Assembly (NCBI GenBank): GCA_038230275.1
Contig: JBBRNO010000010.1
Location: forward strand, 1-64,000
Source of the DNA: JANXXV01 sp038230275
GTDB lineage: Bacteria; Acidobacteriota; Terriglobia; Bryobacterales; Bryobacteraceae
Length of the DNA stretch: 64,000 bases
Direction of reading: 5' to 3'
Shown here piece by piece: positions 17,899-26,383 of the stretch. The notes below the pieces were generated by a model. That model searched no databases, was not told where the DNA came from, and saw only the letters and a program-made list of their open reading frames with translations. The translations under genes and the position numbers were made by a program. Each line of letters opens with the position of its first letter. The stretch's first letter is position 1.

Positions 17899-19608
17899 CT
17901 AGTGCCTGAGCCGCGATTTGATCCAGCCAAGCATCGAGGGACTAACCACCCGGCGGGCGCCTTGGCGGGCGATTCCTTTCGCGCGCTCCACTCGCATGGC
18001 CGCGCTGTCGCCCAGTGCTACCTCCACCAAAGTAACTCCACTCTGGTTCAGAGCCGCTCGTAGCGTATTCTCCGCATCGCCGTCCAGATAGAAGTAGTTT
18101 GCGCCAATCGCTTCGGCAAAAAGCGAGAGATCGGGATTCAGCAGTTCGGTCCCATGGCTGTGCCCGTAGGAGGAGAGTTGCTGCGCGCGGATCTGCCCCA
18201 GCGCGCCATCGTTAAATATGATAACGGTGATCGGAATTCTCTCGCGAACAGCGGTCAGTATTTCCATGCCGCTCATCGCCAGCCCGCCATCTCCCATAAT
18301 CAGGACCACTCGTTGGCTGGGATTGGCCAACTTCGCGGCGATGGCTGCAGGCAAACCGAAACCCATGGATTGGAAATCCGTCGGGATAATTAAGCCCCGC
18401 GGGGTTTGAACCCGGAAATGCCGGGTGGCAAGGACCTGATGCATCCCGGAATCGGTCACCAGACAGGCATTCGCCGGCATGGCTTTCCGGAGCGCGGCGA
18501 AGAATCCGGCGGCCGTGGCTGGATCGCATCCGCGTACGGCTGGTTCGGCCGGGCTGGCGCCATTTCGACGGCAAGCTTCCAGAATGGATGCGTCCCAGTC
18601 CGAGCGCCTCAATTGGAATGCTTCGGCATTCCGCAGGACTGCGTCCAGGAAAGCGGGGGCGTCCGAATGGAGCGCAAGGCGGGCCGGGTAATTCGCGTTC
18701 AGTGCTTCGGCACACGCATCCACGTGGATCAGTTTTTCCGCGGGTAGCTTCAATTTGAAGCCGTACGTGCCGTTGGCGCTGAATTTACACCCGACAGCGA
18801 GAATCACGTCGCTTTGATCAAACAACGAATTCATCGACCGGACCGATGATTCGGAGAAGTCGAATGTCAGGGATTTCGGATCGTCTTCCGGGATCACCCC
18901 TCGTGCCGAGCGGGTGGCGATCACCGGAGCGTTCAGCAGACTCGCCAGTTTTTGTAGCTGATCGGAGGCACCGTTTGCTCCCTGCCCCACAAAGAGCAGC
19001 GCGCGTTTCGATTCACGGAGCGACGCGATCACTTCCTTCAACAGGGCCGCATCGGGCATTAGCACGCCGGGAAGCGGCGCATCGAATTCCGATGGAGCGG
19101 TCACTTCGTCCGCGATATGGCGATCGTCAATTTGGAGCATCACCGGGCCAGGCTCGCCCGAGGTGGTGGCCAGGAATGCTTCACGGGCCCCCGCACCCAG
19201 ATCTTTCGGATGATCTACTTCGACGATTCGCCGTACGAGCGGCGACAGAATAGCCCGTTGATCGATCGCCTGCAGATTGTATTTTTTCGCCGGATCCTGC
19301 GCTGCTTTGCCGACAATATATAACAGTGCGGCCGAATCGTGCGAAGCTTCGGCGATGGCCGCTATGGTGAATGCAAAACCCGGTCCCGGGATGGTGGTCA
19401 ATACGCCAACCTTTCCCGAGGCCCGATAGTATCCATTCGCCATGAAGCCGGCGGCTAGTTCATGAGTGGGGACAATGGTGCGAATGGACGATTGACGCAG
19501 GCATTCAAAAAGGCCGACATTCTGCGTTCCGGGTAAGCCGAAGATGTGTTTTACGCCGAGCCGCTCCAGAGAGGCACACAGAAGCTGCCCGCCGGTTTTC
19601 CACTTCAC
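17899..19608 (-). CDS. Acetolactate synthase-like TPP-dependent enzyme
   Basis: 569 residues, the usual length for the ALS/pyruvate-decarboxylase superfamily. The N-terminal PYR domain has the activating Glu50 (THELAAGFMANGYYRASGKV). The C-terminal PP domain has the TPP/Mg motif GDGGLAMSG...IIFND (about 437-465). The central domain is present. The substrate-binding segments do not match textbook IlvB closely (GPGFAFTIAAIAEASHDSAA instead of GPGATN), and no small-subunit gene is near, so branched-chain amino acid synthesis is unlikely. The start codon lies in the stop of the FemAB-like gene (4-base overlap), making it the last gene of a three-gene operon with an acyltransferase and an ATP-grasp ligase beside the EPS locus. 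It probably makes or condenses a 2-oxo-acid-derived building block; that is inference. Confidence 0.85.
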   Translation of the reverse strand: MKWKTGGQLLCASLERLGVKHIFGLPGTQNVGLFECLRQSSIRTIVPTHELAAGFMANGYYRASGKVGVLTTIPGPGFAFTIAAIAEASHDSAALLYIVGKAAQDPAKKYNLQAIDQRAILSPLVRRIVEVDHPKDLGAGAREAFLATTSGEPGPVMLQIDDRHIADEVTAPSEFDAPLPGVLMPDAALLKEVIASLRESKRALLFVGQGANGASDQLQKLASLLNAPVIATRSARGVIPEDDPKSLTFDFSESSVRSMNSLFDQSDVILAVGCKFSANGTYGFKLKLPAEKLIHVDACAEALNANYPARLALHSDAPAFLDAVLRNAEAFQLRRSDWDASILEACRRNGASPAEPAVRGCDPATAAGFFAALRKAMPANACLVTDSGMHQVLATRHFRVQTPRGLIIPTDFQSMGFGLPAAIAAKLANPSQRVVLIMGDGGLAMSGMEILTAVRERIPITVIIFNDGALGQIRAQQLSSYGHSHGTELLNPDLSLFAEAIGANYFYLDGDAENTLRAALNQSGVTLVEVALGDSAAMRVERAKGIARQGARRVVSPSMLGWIKSRLRH

Positions 19609-20675
19609 TTTGAGTCTCCGGCCTTCCGTGGAAGACGCGCGAGGATTTTCCTGCCGCCTTGCTTGACCAGACTGCCGGTGCGGTACACCAGATTTTGGAC
19701 GCGGAAGCCGCCGCGGTCGGGCCGTTCCAGGACGATGCTTAGTTCCAGATCACCGCCGAGCTGACTCTTAAAATGAGTGACTGAGTTTAGCTGCGCGTCG
19801 GTGAGATCGTTGCCGGTAAAGCCCATTTTTGAAAGCTGTTCAAATGTCTTCCAACGCAGGAAAGCGGTGGCGCCACTGCGCAGAAACTCACTGTCCGCCG
19901 CGGCGCTGACGGTGTGGCAGACTGGATGCCTGCCTAACAACACCAGCTGCGTGGAGATTACGCGTCCCTCTGGAGTGCACGCGTGAAACAGACGGCAAAG
20001 ATTCTGTGACCGGAGCCGCTCAAAGTAGGTCCGGAACCCTTGTTCGGGCAGGTAAATCGCCGATCCTTTCCGGACGTGCGTCTGATGATGGAGCCGATAG
20101 AAGCTCTCAAAGTCGTCCGCTTCGCTAAACTGGAGGCCTTCCCGGTCACAACGTGTCACCAGACGGCGCAGATTCTGCTCCATCCGCGAAGTCCAGTGAG
20201 TGGCCAGGTCATGCAAGGGAACGACGTAGGAATAGCTGAGACGGGTGTTCCAGCCTTGTTCGGCGAAAACCCGGACATCCTGAAGAGTGGACCGGCTTTT
20301 GATCTGCACCCGGCCATACCCGTTTGAGGCGACATGCTGTTCCAGGGCTGTGAGTGTTTCCAGCCGTTTAGCAGTACGTTCGGAGGGATACTTACTGGGA
20401 TGCGCCTTCACGACGAAGCCGTTGTAGTAGAGCAACAAGCGGCCCGTGACATAGCAGCCCCAGGAATCCTTGCGCTCAAATATGGCAATTCCACCTACCA
20501 ACTCATCCGCGCGCTCGGCGACCAGAATCTTGAATTGCCCTCCGGTCTGACTGGCCAAGACATCCAGGTATTCCGGCGTACTATAAATGCTACCGTCCGG
20601 GGATTCGGCGACTAGATCATTCCAGGACGGATATTCGGTTTCGGCCAAATAACGCGTCGAAACTTTGGAACTCAT
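19605..20675 (-). CDS. FemAB-like GNAT acyltransferase
   Basis: 356 residues. The pattern is that of the FemAB/BioF2-like acetyltransferase domain (CelD-like group): an N-terminal SPDGSIYSTPEYLDVLASQT, a central MEQNLRRLVTRCDREGLQFS helix, and a C-terminal GNAT half with RVISTQLVLLGRHPVCHTVS and ATAFLRWKTFEQLSKMGFTG. Enzymes of this type transfer an acyl or aminoacyl group to an amine on a sugar or peptide. It overlaps its neighbours by four bases on both sides (ATGA at 20672 and at 19605), so the three proteins are translationally coupled. With an ATP-grasp ligase upstream and a TPP enzyme downstream, its donor may be an unusual acid; the acceptor is unknown. Confidence 0.82.
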   Translation of the reverse strand: MSSKVSTRYLAETEYPSWNDLVAESPDGSIYSTPEYLDVLASQTGGQFKILVAERADELVGGIAIFERKDSWGCYVTGRLLLYYNGFVVKAHPSKYPSERTAKRLETLTALEQHVASNGYGRVQIKSRSTLQDVRVFAEQGWNTRLSYSYVVPLHDLATHWTSRMEQNLRRLVTRCDREGLQFSEADDFESFYRLHHQTHVRKGSAIYLPEQGFRTYFERLRSQNLCRLFHACTPEGRVISTQLVLLGRHPVCHTVSAAADSEFLRSGATAFLRWKTFEQLSKMGFTGNDLTDAQLNSVTHFKSQLGGDLELSIVLERPDRGGFRVQNLVYRTGSLVKQGGRKILARLPRKAGDSK

Positions 20676-22021
20676 CGTTTTGGCTGACCAGGGAGATGTC
20701 CCTTTAATACGTCACCAATATAAGATAACGCCGGCCCGGGATCGTCCCAGGCGAATACCGCGCCATCTGCGCCGGCGATGGATCGGAGCCAGGTAAACAG
20801 GTTGCCGTGGTCGTTTCGAAAGGCTTTGTAATCCTTGGGAAGGTAAACGCAGCGCCGTCCGATGTGGTATTTTTCAATCGGTGCTACGGTCATTCCCAGG
20901 GCGTCGCGGTACGCCAGGCTGCAAACGTCGACGCCGGCGCGGGTTGCGAACTCGATATACCACCACGGCCGGGCATTGACCTCGAGGATTTTGAAAAGGC
21001 CATCGCGGTCGTCATACTTGAACTCAGCGCTGAAAATACCGCGAAATGGCAGTGCTGACCACATCTTCCGTAGCGACTCCGTTGCTCCTTCTACTTCGTC
21101 TAAGCCGATACTCTCCATCAATGTGCTGTTTCCAAGAAGCGGAGGAAACATACGCAGACGGCGGCGAGGGAATAGAGTTTGGATGGTTCCCGCTCGATCC
21201 ACAAAACCGTCGACAAAGTAGTGATTGGTCGGCGGGCCGGGAATGTACTCTTGCAGCAGGATGGGAAATTCATTGTTCCCCTTCTGTTGCGCACCGCTCA
21301 TGGTGGCGATGGCGTCTGCCTTGTCGCGAATCAGAAATGCTTTCACCTGATGGCGGCGAGTGAAAGAAAGCGAGTCCAGAGGCTTTAAGAATGCGCCGTC
21401 GAAATAAGAGGCCGGTAGCGCCTCCATTTCTTCCAATGATTGCAGCACCATCGTCCGGGGGTGAGGAATGTTCTCCCGTTGCAACATTCCAGCAAAATGC
21501 CATTTATCGACCATCATTTCGATGATGTGCGCGGGCGAAATACTCGCCGGGAACCGGTCCTTAAGCCGGTCCGGAAGTTGGGCGACTGCCTCGGCCCAGT
21601 CATCTGCACACGGCATGAGTACGGCTTTCTGAATCGACAAACCTTCCAGAATTTTTGCAAGATCCGGCGGCTGCGGGTCGGTGCCTGCTAATTCAGGCAG
21701 CGGACGATACCAGCGGGATTGGGCAATCATGCCAGGGGTGGAACAGACTGATAAAGCGGGGATGCGAGCCCTTCCCAATGTGCGGATCACACCGATCGCC
21801 GTCAGGCTTGATCCAAAAACCAGCACTGGGATACCTACCTGATCGGTTCGGCTCCCTGTCTCGGCCGCGGTGCGATTTCTGGAATCAGTCTTGTGGCCGA
21901 GAGGCGCCGGTTCTGAGTTGTTCACCGGATTACTGGTTCCCCTGACTTGAAAAACGCCACCTAAGGAAACTTCGCACAGCTCTGTTGTGGAGAGAGCCTG
22001 CGCTCGAAAGGTAAGTGACAT
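20672..22021 (-). CDS. ATP-grasp family ligase
   Basis: 449 residues, ATG 22021 with AAGGAG eight bases upstream, which fixes the start despite a 60-residue unstructured N-terminal extension. From residue 62 there is a Rossmann-like pre-ATP-grasp domain (GIPVLVFGSSLTAIGVIRTL), then the ATP-grasp fold: GAFLKPLDSL and QEYIPGPPTNHYFVDGF for nucleotide binding, and FKILEVNARPWWYIEFATRA with the E-x-N magnesium ligands. The family joins a carboxylate to an amine through an acyl phosphate. Similar single genes occur in EPS loci of soil bacteria without a known substrate. It is the first gene of the coupled operon with the FemAB-like and TPP enzymes and is divergent from the export operon. Confidence 0.85.
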   Translation of the reverse strand: MSLTFRAQALSTTELCEVSLGGVFQVRGTSNPVNNSEPAPLGHKTDSRNRTAAETGSRTDQVGIPVLVFGSSLTAIGVIRTLGRARIPALSVCSTPGMIAQSRWYRPLPELAGTDPQPPDLAKILEGLSIQKAVLMPCADDWAEAVAQLPDRLKDRFPASISPAHIIEMMVDKWHFAGMLQRENIPHPRTMVLQSLEEMEALPASYFDGAFLKPLDSLSFTRRHQVKAFLIRDKADAIATMSGAQQKGNNEFPILLQEYIPGPPTNHYFVDGFVDRAGTIQTLFPRRRLRMFPPLLGNSTLMESIGLDEVEGATESLRKMWSALPFRGIFSAEFKYDDRDGLFKILEVNARPWWYIEFATRAGVDVCSLAYRDALGMTVAPIEKYHIGRRCVYLPKDYKAFRNDHGNLFTWLRSIAGADGAVFAWDDPGPALSYIGDVLKGHLPGQPKR

Positions 22022-22202
22022 TCAGGTAAACTCCTTGCAGCTTGTTAGCCATTCCTGACCTCCTGGAAGAAAAGGGATGTCGGTCGCGAGGAACTCTGGC
22101 TCCAAAAGTACTGCCTCGATTAGCCCGCCCGGCCTAGACTTACCCTTCAGCGCTTGACGCGGATTCTGCCACGAGACCCGTTGTGTCGTCAACCGCAATT
22201 TA

Positions 22203-22219
22203 TTGGCATCCCGCTTGCA
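22203..22219 (+). promoter_or_regulatory. Sigma-54 (-24/-12) promoter of the EPS export operon
   Basis: TTGGCATCCCGCTTGCA matches the sigma-54 consensus YTGGCACGRNNNTTGCW at all positions except the three bases after TGGCA. The GG and GC pairs have the obligatory 12-base spacing. The predicted transcription start is about 22230, just before the export gene. This favours translation from ATG 22265 over 22235. It needs an enhancer-binding activator, which is not encoded in the window. Confidence 0.6.
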
Positions 22220-22234
22220 CCATGAACGCTCGCT

Positions 22235-22873
22235 ATGAACTCCAAAACAACTTCACAACGAATCATGTTGCGTTTGGCGATGTTGGGTGCCGTACTAACG
22301 GTCCCAGTTTTGTCAAACCAGGCTCGCGCGGCAGCGGAATCCAGCGCAAGCATACCAACGGCGGCAGCGTCAGTCACTCCTTCGGCAGGCTATCGGATCG
22401 GCGCGGGAGACGTTCTTCAAATCAATGTTTTGCGGGACCCGGACGCATCCGTGGCTTCCGTTGTTGTCCGGTCGGACGGCGTGATCTCGCTTCCTTTGTT
22501 AAAGGAAGTCGCGGTCGGCGGATTGACGCCAACTGAGTTGGAGCTACTTATCACCAACAAATTATCTAAGTTGATCCGCAACCCGGAAGTCACCGTTGTG
22601 ATGAAGGAAATCCACAGCGAAAAGATCTATCTGTTAGGCGCGGTAAAGAAGGAAGGCCCCATTCCATTCGTCGCTCCACTCACGGTTTTGCAGGCCGTCG
22701 CCGAAGCGGGTGGACTGACTGACTACGCTAAACGAAGCAAAATCTATATCTTACGGCAGGAAGCTTCCAAACAAGTCCGCATCTCGTTCGACTACGGACG
22801 TGTGATAAAAGGCGAGAACATGGAACTGAACATCATGCTTCGGCCGGGCGACACAATAGTAATTCCGCATTAG
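22235..22873 (+). CDS. Wza-like polysaccharide export lipoprotein-family protein
   Basis: 212 residues from ATG 22235, or 202 from ATG 22265; neither has a clear ribosome-binding site. A signal peptide (MLRLAMLGAVLTVPVLSNQARA) is followed by the polysaccharide export domain (GYRIGAGDVLQINVLRDPDA, SDGVISLPLLKEVAVGGLTP) and one SLBB domain (IYLLGAVKKEGPIPFVAPLT, LRPGDTIVIPH). It is short compared with E. coli Wza (about 380 residues), as is usual for Gram-negative EPS loci of the exosortase/EpsB kind. No lipobox cysteine is visible. It should form the periplasmic/outer-membrane part of the export channel, with the barrel protein and the GumC-like protein encoded next. Confidence 0.9.
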   Translation: MNSKTTSQRIMLRLAMLGAVLTVPVLSNQARAAAESSASIPTAAASVTPSAGYRIGAGDVLQINVLRDPDASVASVVVRSDGVISLPLLKEVAVGGLTPTELELLITNKLSKLIRNPEVTVVMKEIHSEKIYLLGAVKKEGPIPFVAPLTVLQAVAEAGGLTDYAKRSKIYILRQEASKQVRISFDYGRVIKGENMELNIMLRPGDTIVIPH

Positions 22874-23165
22874 TTTGTTTGTGGCATGGGATTGGAAGTG
22901 AGCAAAAGTGCAATCTTGTGGCAATAAGGGAAACGAATTGGTACTGAAGCATGTGGGAGCCGGTGCCGAGACGGAGGTTTGCTTAGCCTCCCCACAAGAA
23001 AGCTCGATCGGGGTTAACCCGTTTTCAAAATTCCAGCTAATCGCTCCATGCTGCTTTTGGCGGAACAGTCCTAGATCTTTCGTTATCGGCCGGAGTAAAC
23101 CATTGGCGGATAGACGGAACAGTAAAAGAGAGCCATTCTTGATATCTAACTTTGGAAGTAAACCG

Positions 23166-24509
23166 ATGAAAAAAAACTTTGTAGCGCCAGTGGCATTCGC
23201 CGTGTTGATTATGGTTGTCGCTCCAATGATTGGGCACGCTCAAACGTTAATAGGAAACGGGCAAGCAAACTCGGGAGCGAACGGGCTCCACGTATACCAA
23301 GTGACCGGTTCGACCGGTTACTCCTCCTACGGTGAGCAAGCGGTGTCGTTAGGAGATGGGGCCGGAGTCGGCGGCCAGGTTTATACCTGGGCGGCGATTT
23401 CGTTGGGATTCGCTCACCAGAAAGGAAATCACACCTTCCGTATCAACTACACCCCGTCGTACTCAGGAATCGTTGAGAACACGAAGCTTCAGTCATTTAA
23501 CCAAAACATGAGTTTTGAACTAAGAGAGCGGCTGAAGCCGCAGTGGACGTTCTACATTCGAGGATCTGTCGACGACAGTTCGGTACAACAATTCTTGTTT
23601 AGACCGGGCAGCGCGTCGCAACTGATAACGGATGGGCAGCCCGATCAGTTGGCGTCAACGGTAATTGGGGCGCCATCGGAAGTGGTCGCCGTCAATTCCC
23701 CGTTGCAAAACACCATCTACGGCAGGCGGATGTTGACCTTCGGCGGCCAAACGGGAATCAGATACCGATATTCACCACGCCTGAGTATTTCAGCCGGCGG
23801 CGGATTCTCGCAAACGCAATCGAGGGATAAAGAACAATCCACGATCACCCGCACTGTGGTTCCTCGCAGCCGTGTAGTGGAGGGTAGTCTGGATGTGGCC
23901 TATTCACTCGATGCCAGGTCGGCCATCGGTGTCAGCGCGGCGACGATCAATACGGACAGCGCGTTCGGCAACGCCCAGTTTTCGACGTTTACTGGATCTT
24001 ATGGCCGAAAGCTGGGAATGCACTGGTTTGGACAGGTCGCTGGCGGCGTCGGCACGGTTCAGACCGGCAAGACGCTTGGCTCGACTCCAACTGGAGCGTC
24101 CCGAGTTCTTGGCGCGTCCTTCGGATACCAGGATTCGTCTCAGGCCTTTGTCGTGTCCTACAACCGGACAGTGGGCGACACCTATGGCTTCGTAGCCGGG
24201 TCGACCACAGGCTTCATCGGCACCTGGAATTACAGGCGCCCGGGCACGGCCTGGGGACTAGTGGCCTCGGGCGGACAACAGGAACTCAAAGGAGGTCCCG
24301 TAGGAGGCTTCACAACCTGGCACTCCACGGCGGGACTAACCAGGGTTTTAGGCCGCCAATTCAATTTGAGCGTGGAATACGCGTATCTAAGAGACGCGAT
24401 CAGGCCGAAGAGCGCGTTTGACGATTTCGAAACACACATAATCCGTTTGACCGTCTCTTGGATTCCGCTCCTGGGCGAAATTGGCGGTCCCACAAAAGGA
24501 ACAAGGTGA
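23166..24509 (+). CDS. Outer-membrane beta-barrel protein of the EPS export operon
   Basis: Start chosen at ATG 23166, where MKKNFVAPVAFAVLIMVVAP (signal peptide, cleavage after GHAQ) begins; the frame is open 86 codons further up, but that part looks non-coding. The mature 420 residues are made of alternating hydrophobic/polar strands (FRINYTPSYSGIV, MSFELRERLKPQWTFYIRGS, LSISAGGGFSQTQS, FNLSVEYAYLRDAI), ending in a strand with aromatic residues. This is typical for an outer-membrane beta-barrel. Comparable barrels of unknown detail sit beside Wza- and GumC-like genes in exosortase-type EPS loci. It is probably the outer-membrane pore or anchor for the secreted polymer. Confidence 0.75.
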   Translation: MKKNFVAPVAFAVLIMVVAPMIGHAQTLIGNGQANSGANGLHVYQVTGSTGYSSYGEQAVSLGDGAGVGGQVYTWAAISLGFAHQKGNHTFRINYTPSYSGIVENTKLQSFNQNMSFELRERLKPQWTFYIRGSVDDSSVQQFLFRPGSASQLITDGQPDQLASTVIGAPSEVVAVNSPLQNTIYGRRMLTFGGQTGIRYRYSPRLSISAGGGFSQTQSRDKEQSTITRTVVPRSRVVEGSLDVAYSLDARSAIGVSAATINTDSAFGNAQFSTFTGSYGRKLGMHWFGQVAGGVGTVQTGKTLGSTPTGASRVLGASFGYQDSSQAFVVSYNRTVGDTYGFVAGSTTGFIGTWNYRRPGTAWGLVASGGQQELKGGPVGGFTTWHSTAGLTRVLGRQFNLSVEYAYLRDAIRPKSAFDDFETHIIRLTVSWIPLLGEIGGPTKGTR

Positions 24510-24608
24510 GATGATCCAAAATCTGAATCCTTCGGAACAATTCCCAAATGTTCGCCGGCGGGTGGGGGGAAAGACCGCCATCCGCGTGATAAGTAAAGCT
24601 CGTGCGAA

Positions 24609-24625
24609 TTGGACTCTGGGGTGCA
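24609..24625 (+). promoter_or_regulatory. Weak sigma-54-like element before the chain-length gene
   Basis: TTGGACTCTGGGGTGCA keeps the TTGG and TGCA ends and the exact GG-to-GC spacing of sigma-54 promoters but matches poorly between them. The predicted start (about 24636) leaves a 44-base leader to the gene at 24680. It is supported mainly by similar elements elsewhere in the locus. Confidence 0.3.
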
Positions 24626-24679
24626 ATAACACTTGTGCAACAAGATGTTGACATCTGAACGTAAGCATTTCATAACCCG

Positions 24680-26383
24680 ATGACGAATTCTCCTAAGAAC
24701 CGAGCAGTACTGCATCAATTCTCTCCCCGCTCCCTGGTAAAGATGGTGTGGAAGCACAAACTGGCCATCCTGGCGGGCACGGTAGCCATCAGCGCGCTTG
24801 CGGCGTTCGGGATTCTCCGGCTTCCCAACGTCTACCGGGCGGAAGCGGTAGTTTTGGTGGACTCCCAAAAGATTCCCGAAAAGTACGTGGCTTCAACGGT
24901 CCAGGTGACCCTCCAGGACAGCGTAAACGCCATCAGCCAGAAAGTATTGAACATTAACCGCTTGCAAGGCATTATTGACGAATTTCATTTGTACGAAGAC
25001 GAGCGGAAACTGAAAACTGCCGATGAGTTGGTGGAGCACGTCAGAAAAGACCTGTCCATTACCTTGGAAAGAGGTCTGGGCGGCGGACACTCCGGCGCGA
25101 TCCGCATCAGCTTCGACGGATCTAGCGCCTCCGTCGTCGCAGGCGTAGTGACTCGTGTGACCGAGCTGTTCGTTCAAGAAAACGTGCGGTCTCGGGAACA
25201 ACGGGCGGCAGGCACGTCCGACTTTATCGAATTACAGTTGCAGCAATCCAAAAAGAGGTTGGAAGAGCAGGAAACTAGCCTGAGCCAATTCAAGGTGCAG
25301 TGGGCTGGCGAGTTGCCCCAGCAAGAAGGGGCTTTGATGGGCGCCCTGAACCGTCTGCAAGCTGAATTGCAGGGCAACGAGGAGGCCATCAACCGGGCAC
25401 AACAGAATAAGACCATGCTCGAGAGCACGCTGCGGTTTGCGGAGACTTCTCTGGCCTCTGAGCTGCGAACTCTAAGCAGGTCCGCGCCGGTCGCCCCGGT
25501 CGGTCGAAATGAATCACCTCAGAACGTGGCTGTGGCGCCGCAAGCCGGTGCGGTGCGTCACTCAGATGTTTTGCGCGCTCAATTGAATTCGCTGCGGCTT
25601 CGCTACTTTGACGATCACCCCGAGGTAAAGCACCTGCAGTCGGAGTTGGATCAGGCATTGGAGCAGGAGGCGGTGCAGGCGGCTCAAAAAAGGCGGACCG
25701 ACGTCGAAGTGGCAAAGACCGCCCGACTGGCTCCCGCCGTCCTGCCGGAGACGCAAGTACCAAATACATCTGGGATGACGCCTCAAGTTGCGGCGGAATT
25801 GAACCGCGAACGGGAACGTGTTGCCTCGTCCCGGACGCAGCTTCAGGTTCTCAATAATGAGATCAATAACCGGAACGCCGAGCGGCAGCGGATTCTGAAG
25901 CAGATTGCCGATTATCAGATCCGCGTGGAGAAGTTGCCGATTCGCGAGCAGCAGATGGCTGCTCTTACTCGGGATTACGAGACATCGAAGATGAACTACC
26001 GCTCCTTGTTTGACAAGAAGATCTCGGCTGAGATGGCCGAGGATATGGAGCGCAGCGAGCAATCCGAACGTTTCACGATCGCAGATCAGGCGCGGGTGCC
26101 CATGAAGCCGGTGAAGCCGAGACGAAGCCTCTTGTTTGTGGCTGCCGTGTTGTTCGCCCTCGCAATCGCCATTGGACTGGCAATCGCATTCGAACTGAAG
26201 AAGAACGCGTTTCTGGGGGAATGGGAGTTGCCGGCCACGGTGGGGGTCCTGGGGCGCATTCCGAACATAGCGGGCGAGGCCGGGAGCCATGCGGGGATGC
26301 AGAGTTGGATGGTGCTGCTGGGAATGGTTTCGGCGAGCGCGGTTGGAATCTTTTCCAGCTTTGTTAATAAAGGGGTCAGTTAA
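24680..26383 (+). CDS. GumC/Wzc-like chain-length determinant (co-polymerase) without kinase domain
   Basis: 567 residues. An inner-membrane helix at about 28-48 opens a Wzz domain. A long periplasmic coiled coil follows (two blocks, about 165-265 and 370-430: LEEQETSLSQFKVQ, ERERVASSRTQLQVLNNEIN), then the GNVR-like return segment (MAALTRDYETSKMNYRSLFD) and a second membrane helix (about 483-503). An unusual C-terminal extension ends in a third hydrophobic stretch (SWMVLLGMVSASAVGIFSSF). There is no Walker motif, so the tyrosine kinase is the separate gene at 27414. It spans the periplasm to connect synthesis with the Wza-like channel and sets chain length. The ATPase gene begins on the last base of its stop codon. 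Confidence 0.9.
   Translation: MTNSPKNRAVLHQFSPRSLVKMVWKHKLAILAGTVAISALAAFGILRLPNVYRAEAVVLVDSQKIPEKYVASTVQVTLQDSVNAISQKVLNINRLQGIIDEFHLYEDERKLKTADELVEHVRKDLSITLERGLGGGHSGAIRISFDGSSASVVAGVVTRVTELFVQENVRSREQRAAGTSDFIELQLQQSKKRLEEQETSLSQFKVQWAGELPQQEGALMGALNRLQAELQGNEEAINRAQQNKTMLESTLRFAETSLASELRTLSRSAPVAPVGRNESPQNVAVAPQAGAVRHSDVLRAQLNSLRLRYFDDHPEVKHLQSELDQALEQEAVQAAQKRRTDVEVAKTARLAPAVLPETQVPNTSGMTPQVAAELNRERERVASSRTQLQVLNNEINNRNAERQRILKQIADYQIRVEKLPIREQQMAALTRDYETSKMNYRSLFDKKISAEMAEDMERSEQSERFTIADQARVPMKPVKPRRSLLFVAAVLFALAIAIGLAIAFELKKNAFLGEWELPATVGVLGRIPNIAGEAGSHAGMQSWMVLLGMVSASAVGIFSSFVNKGVS

Noticed and set aside
22036..22052. Sigma-54-like element on the reverse strand before the ATP-grasp gene (GG-N10-GC spacing)
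   Set aside because: Its transcription start would fall at about 22025, downstream of the AAGGAG ribosome-binding site of the gene, so the message could not be translated; the match is also weak.
22908..23165. Upstream 86-codon extension of the outer-membrane barrel gene
   Set aside because: It would bury the clear signal peptide starting at 23166 inside the protein; composition is not protein-like and there is no ribosome-binding site.
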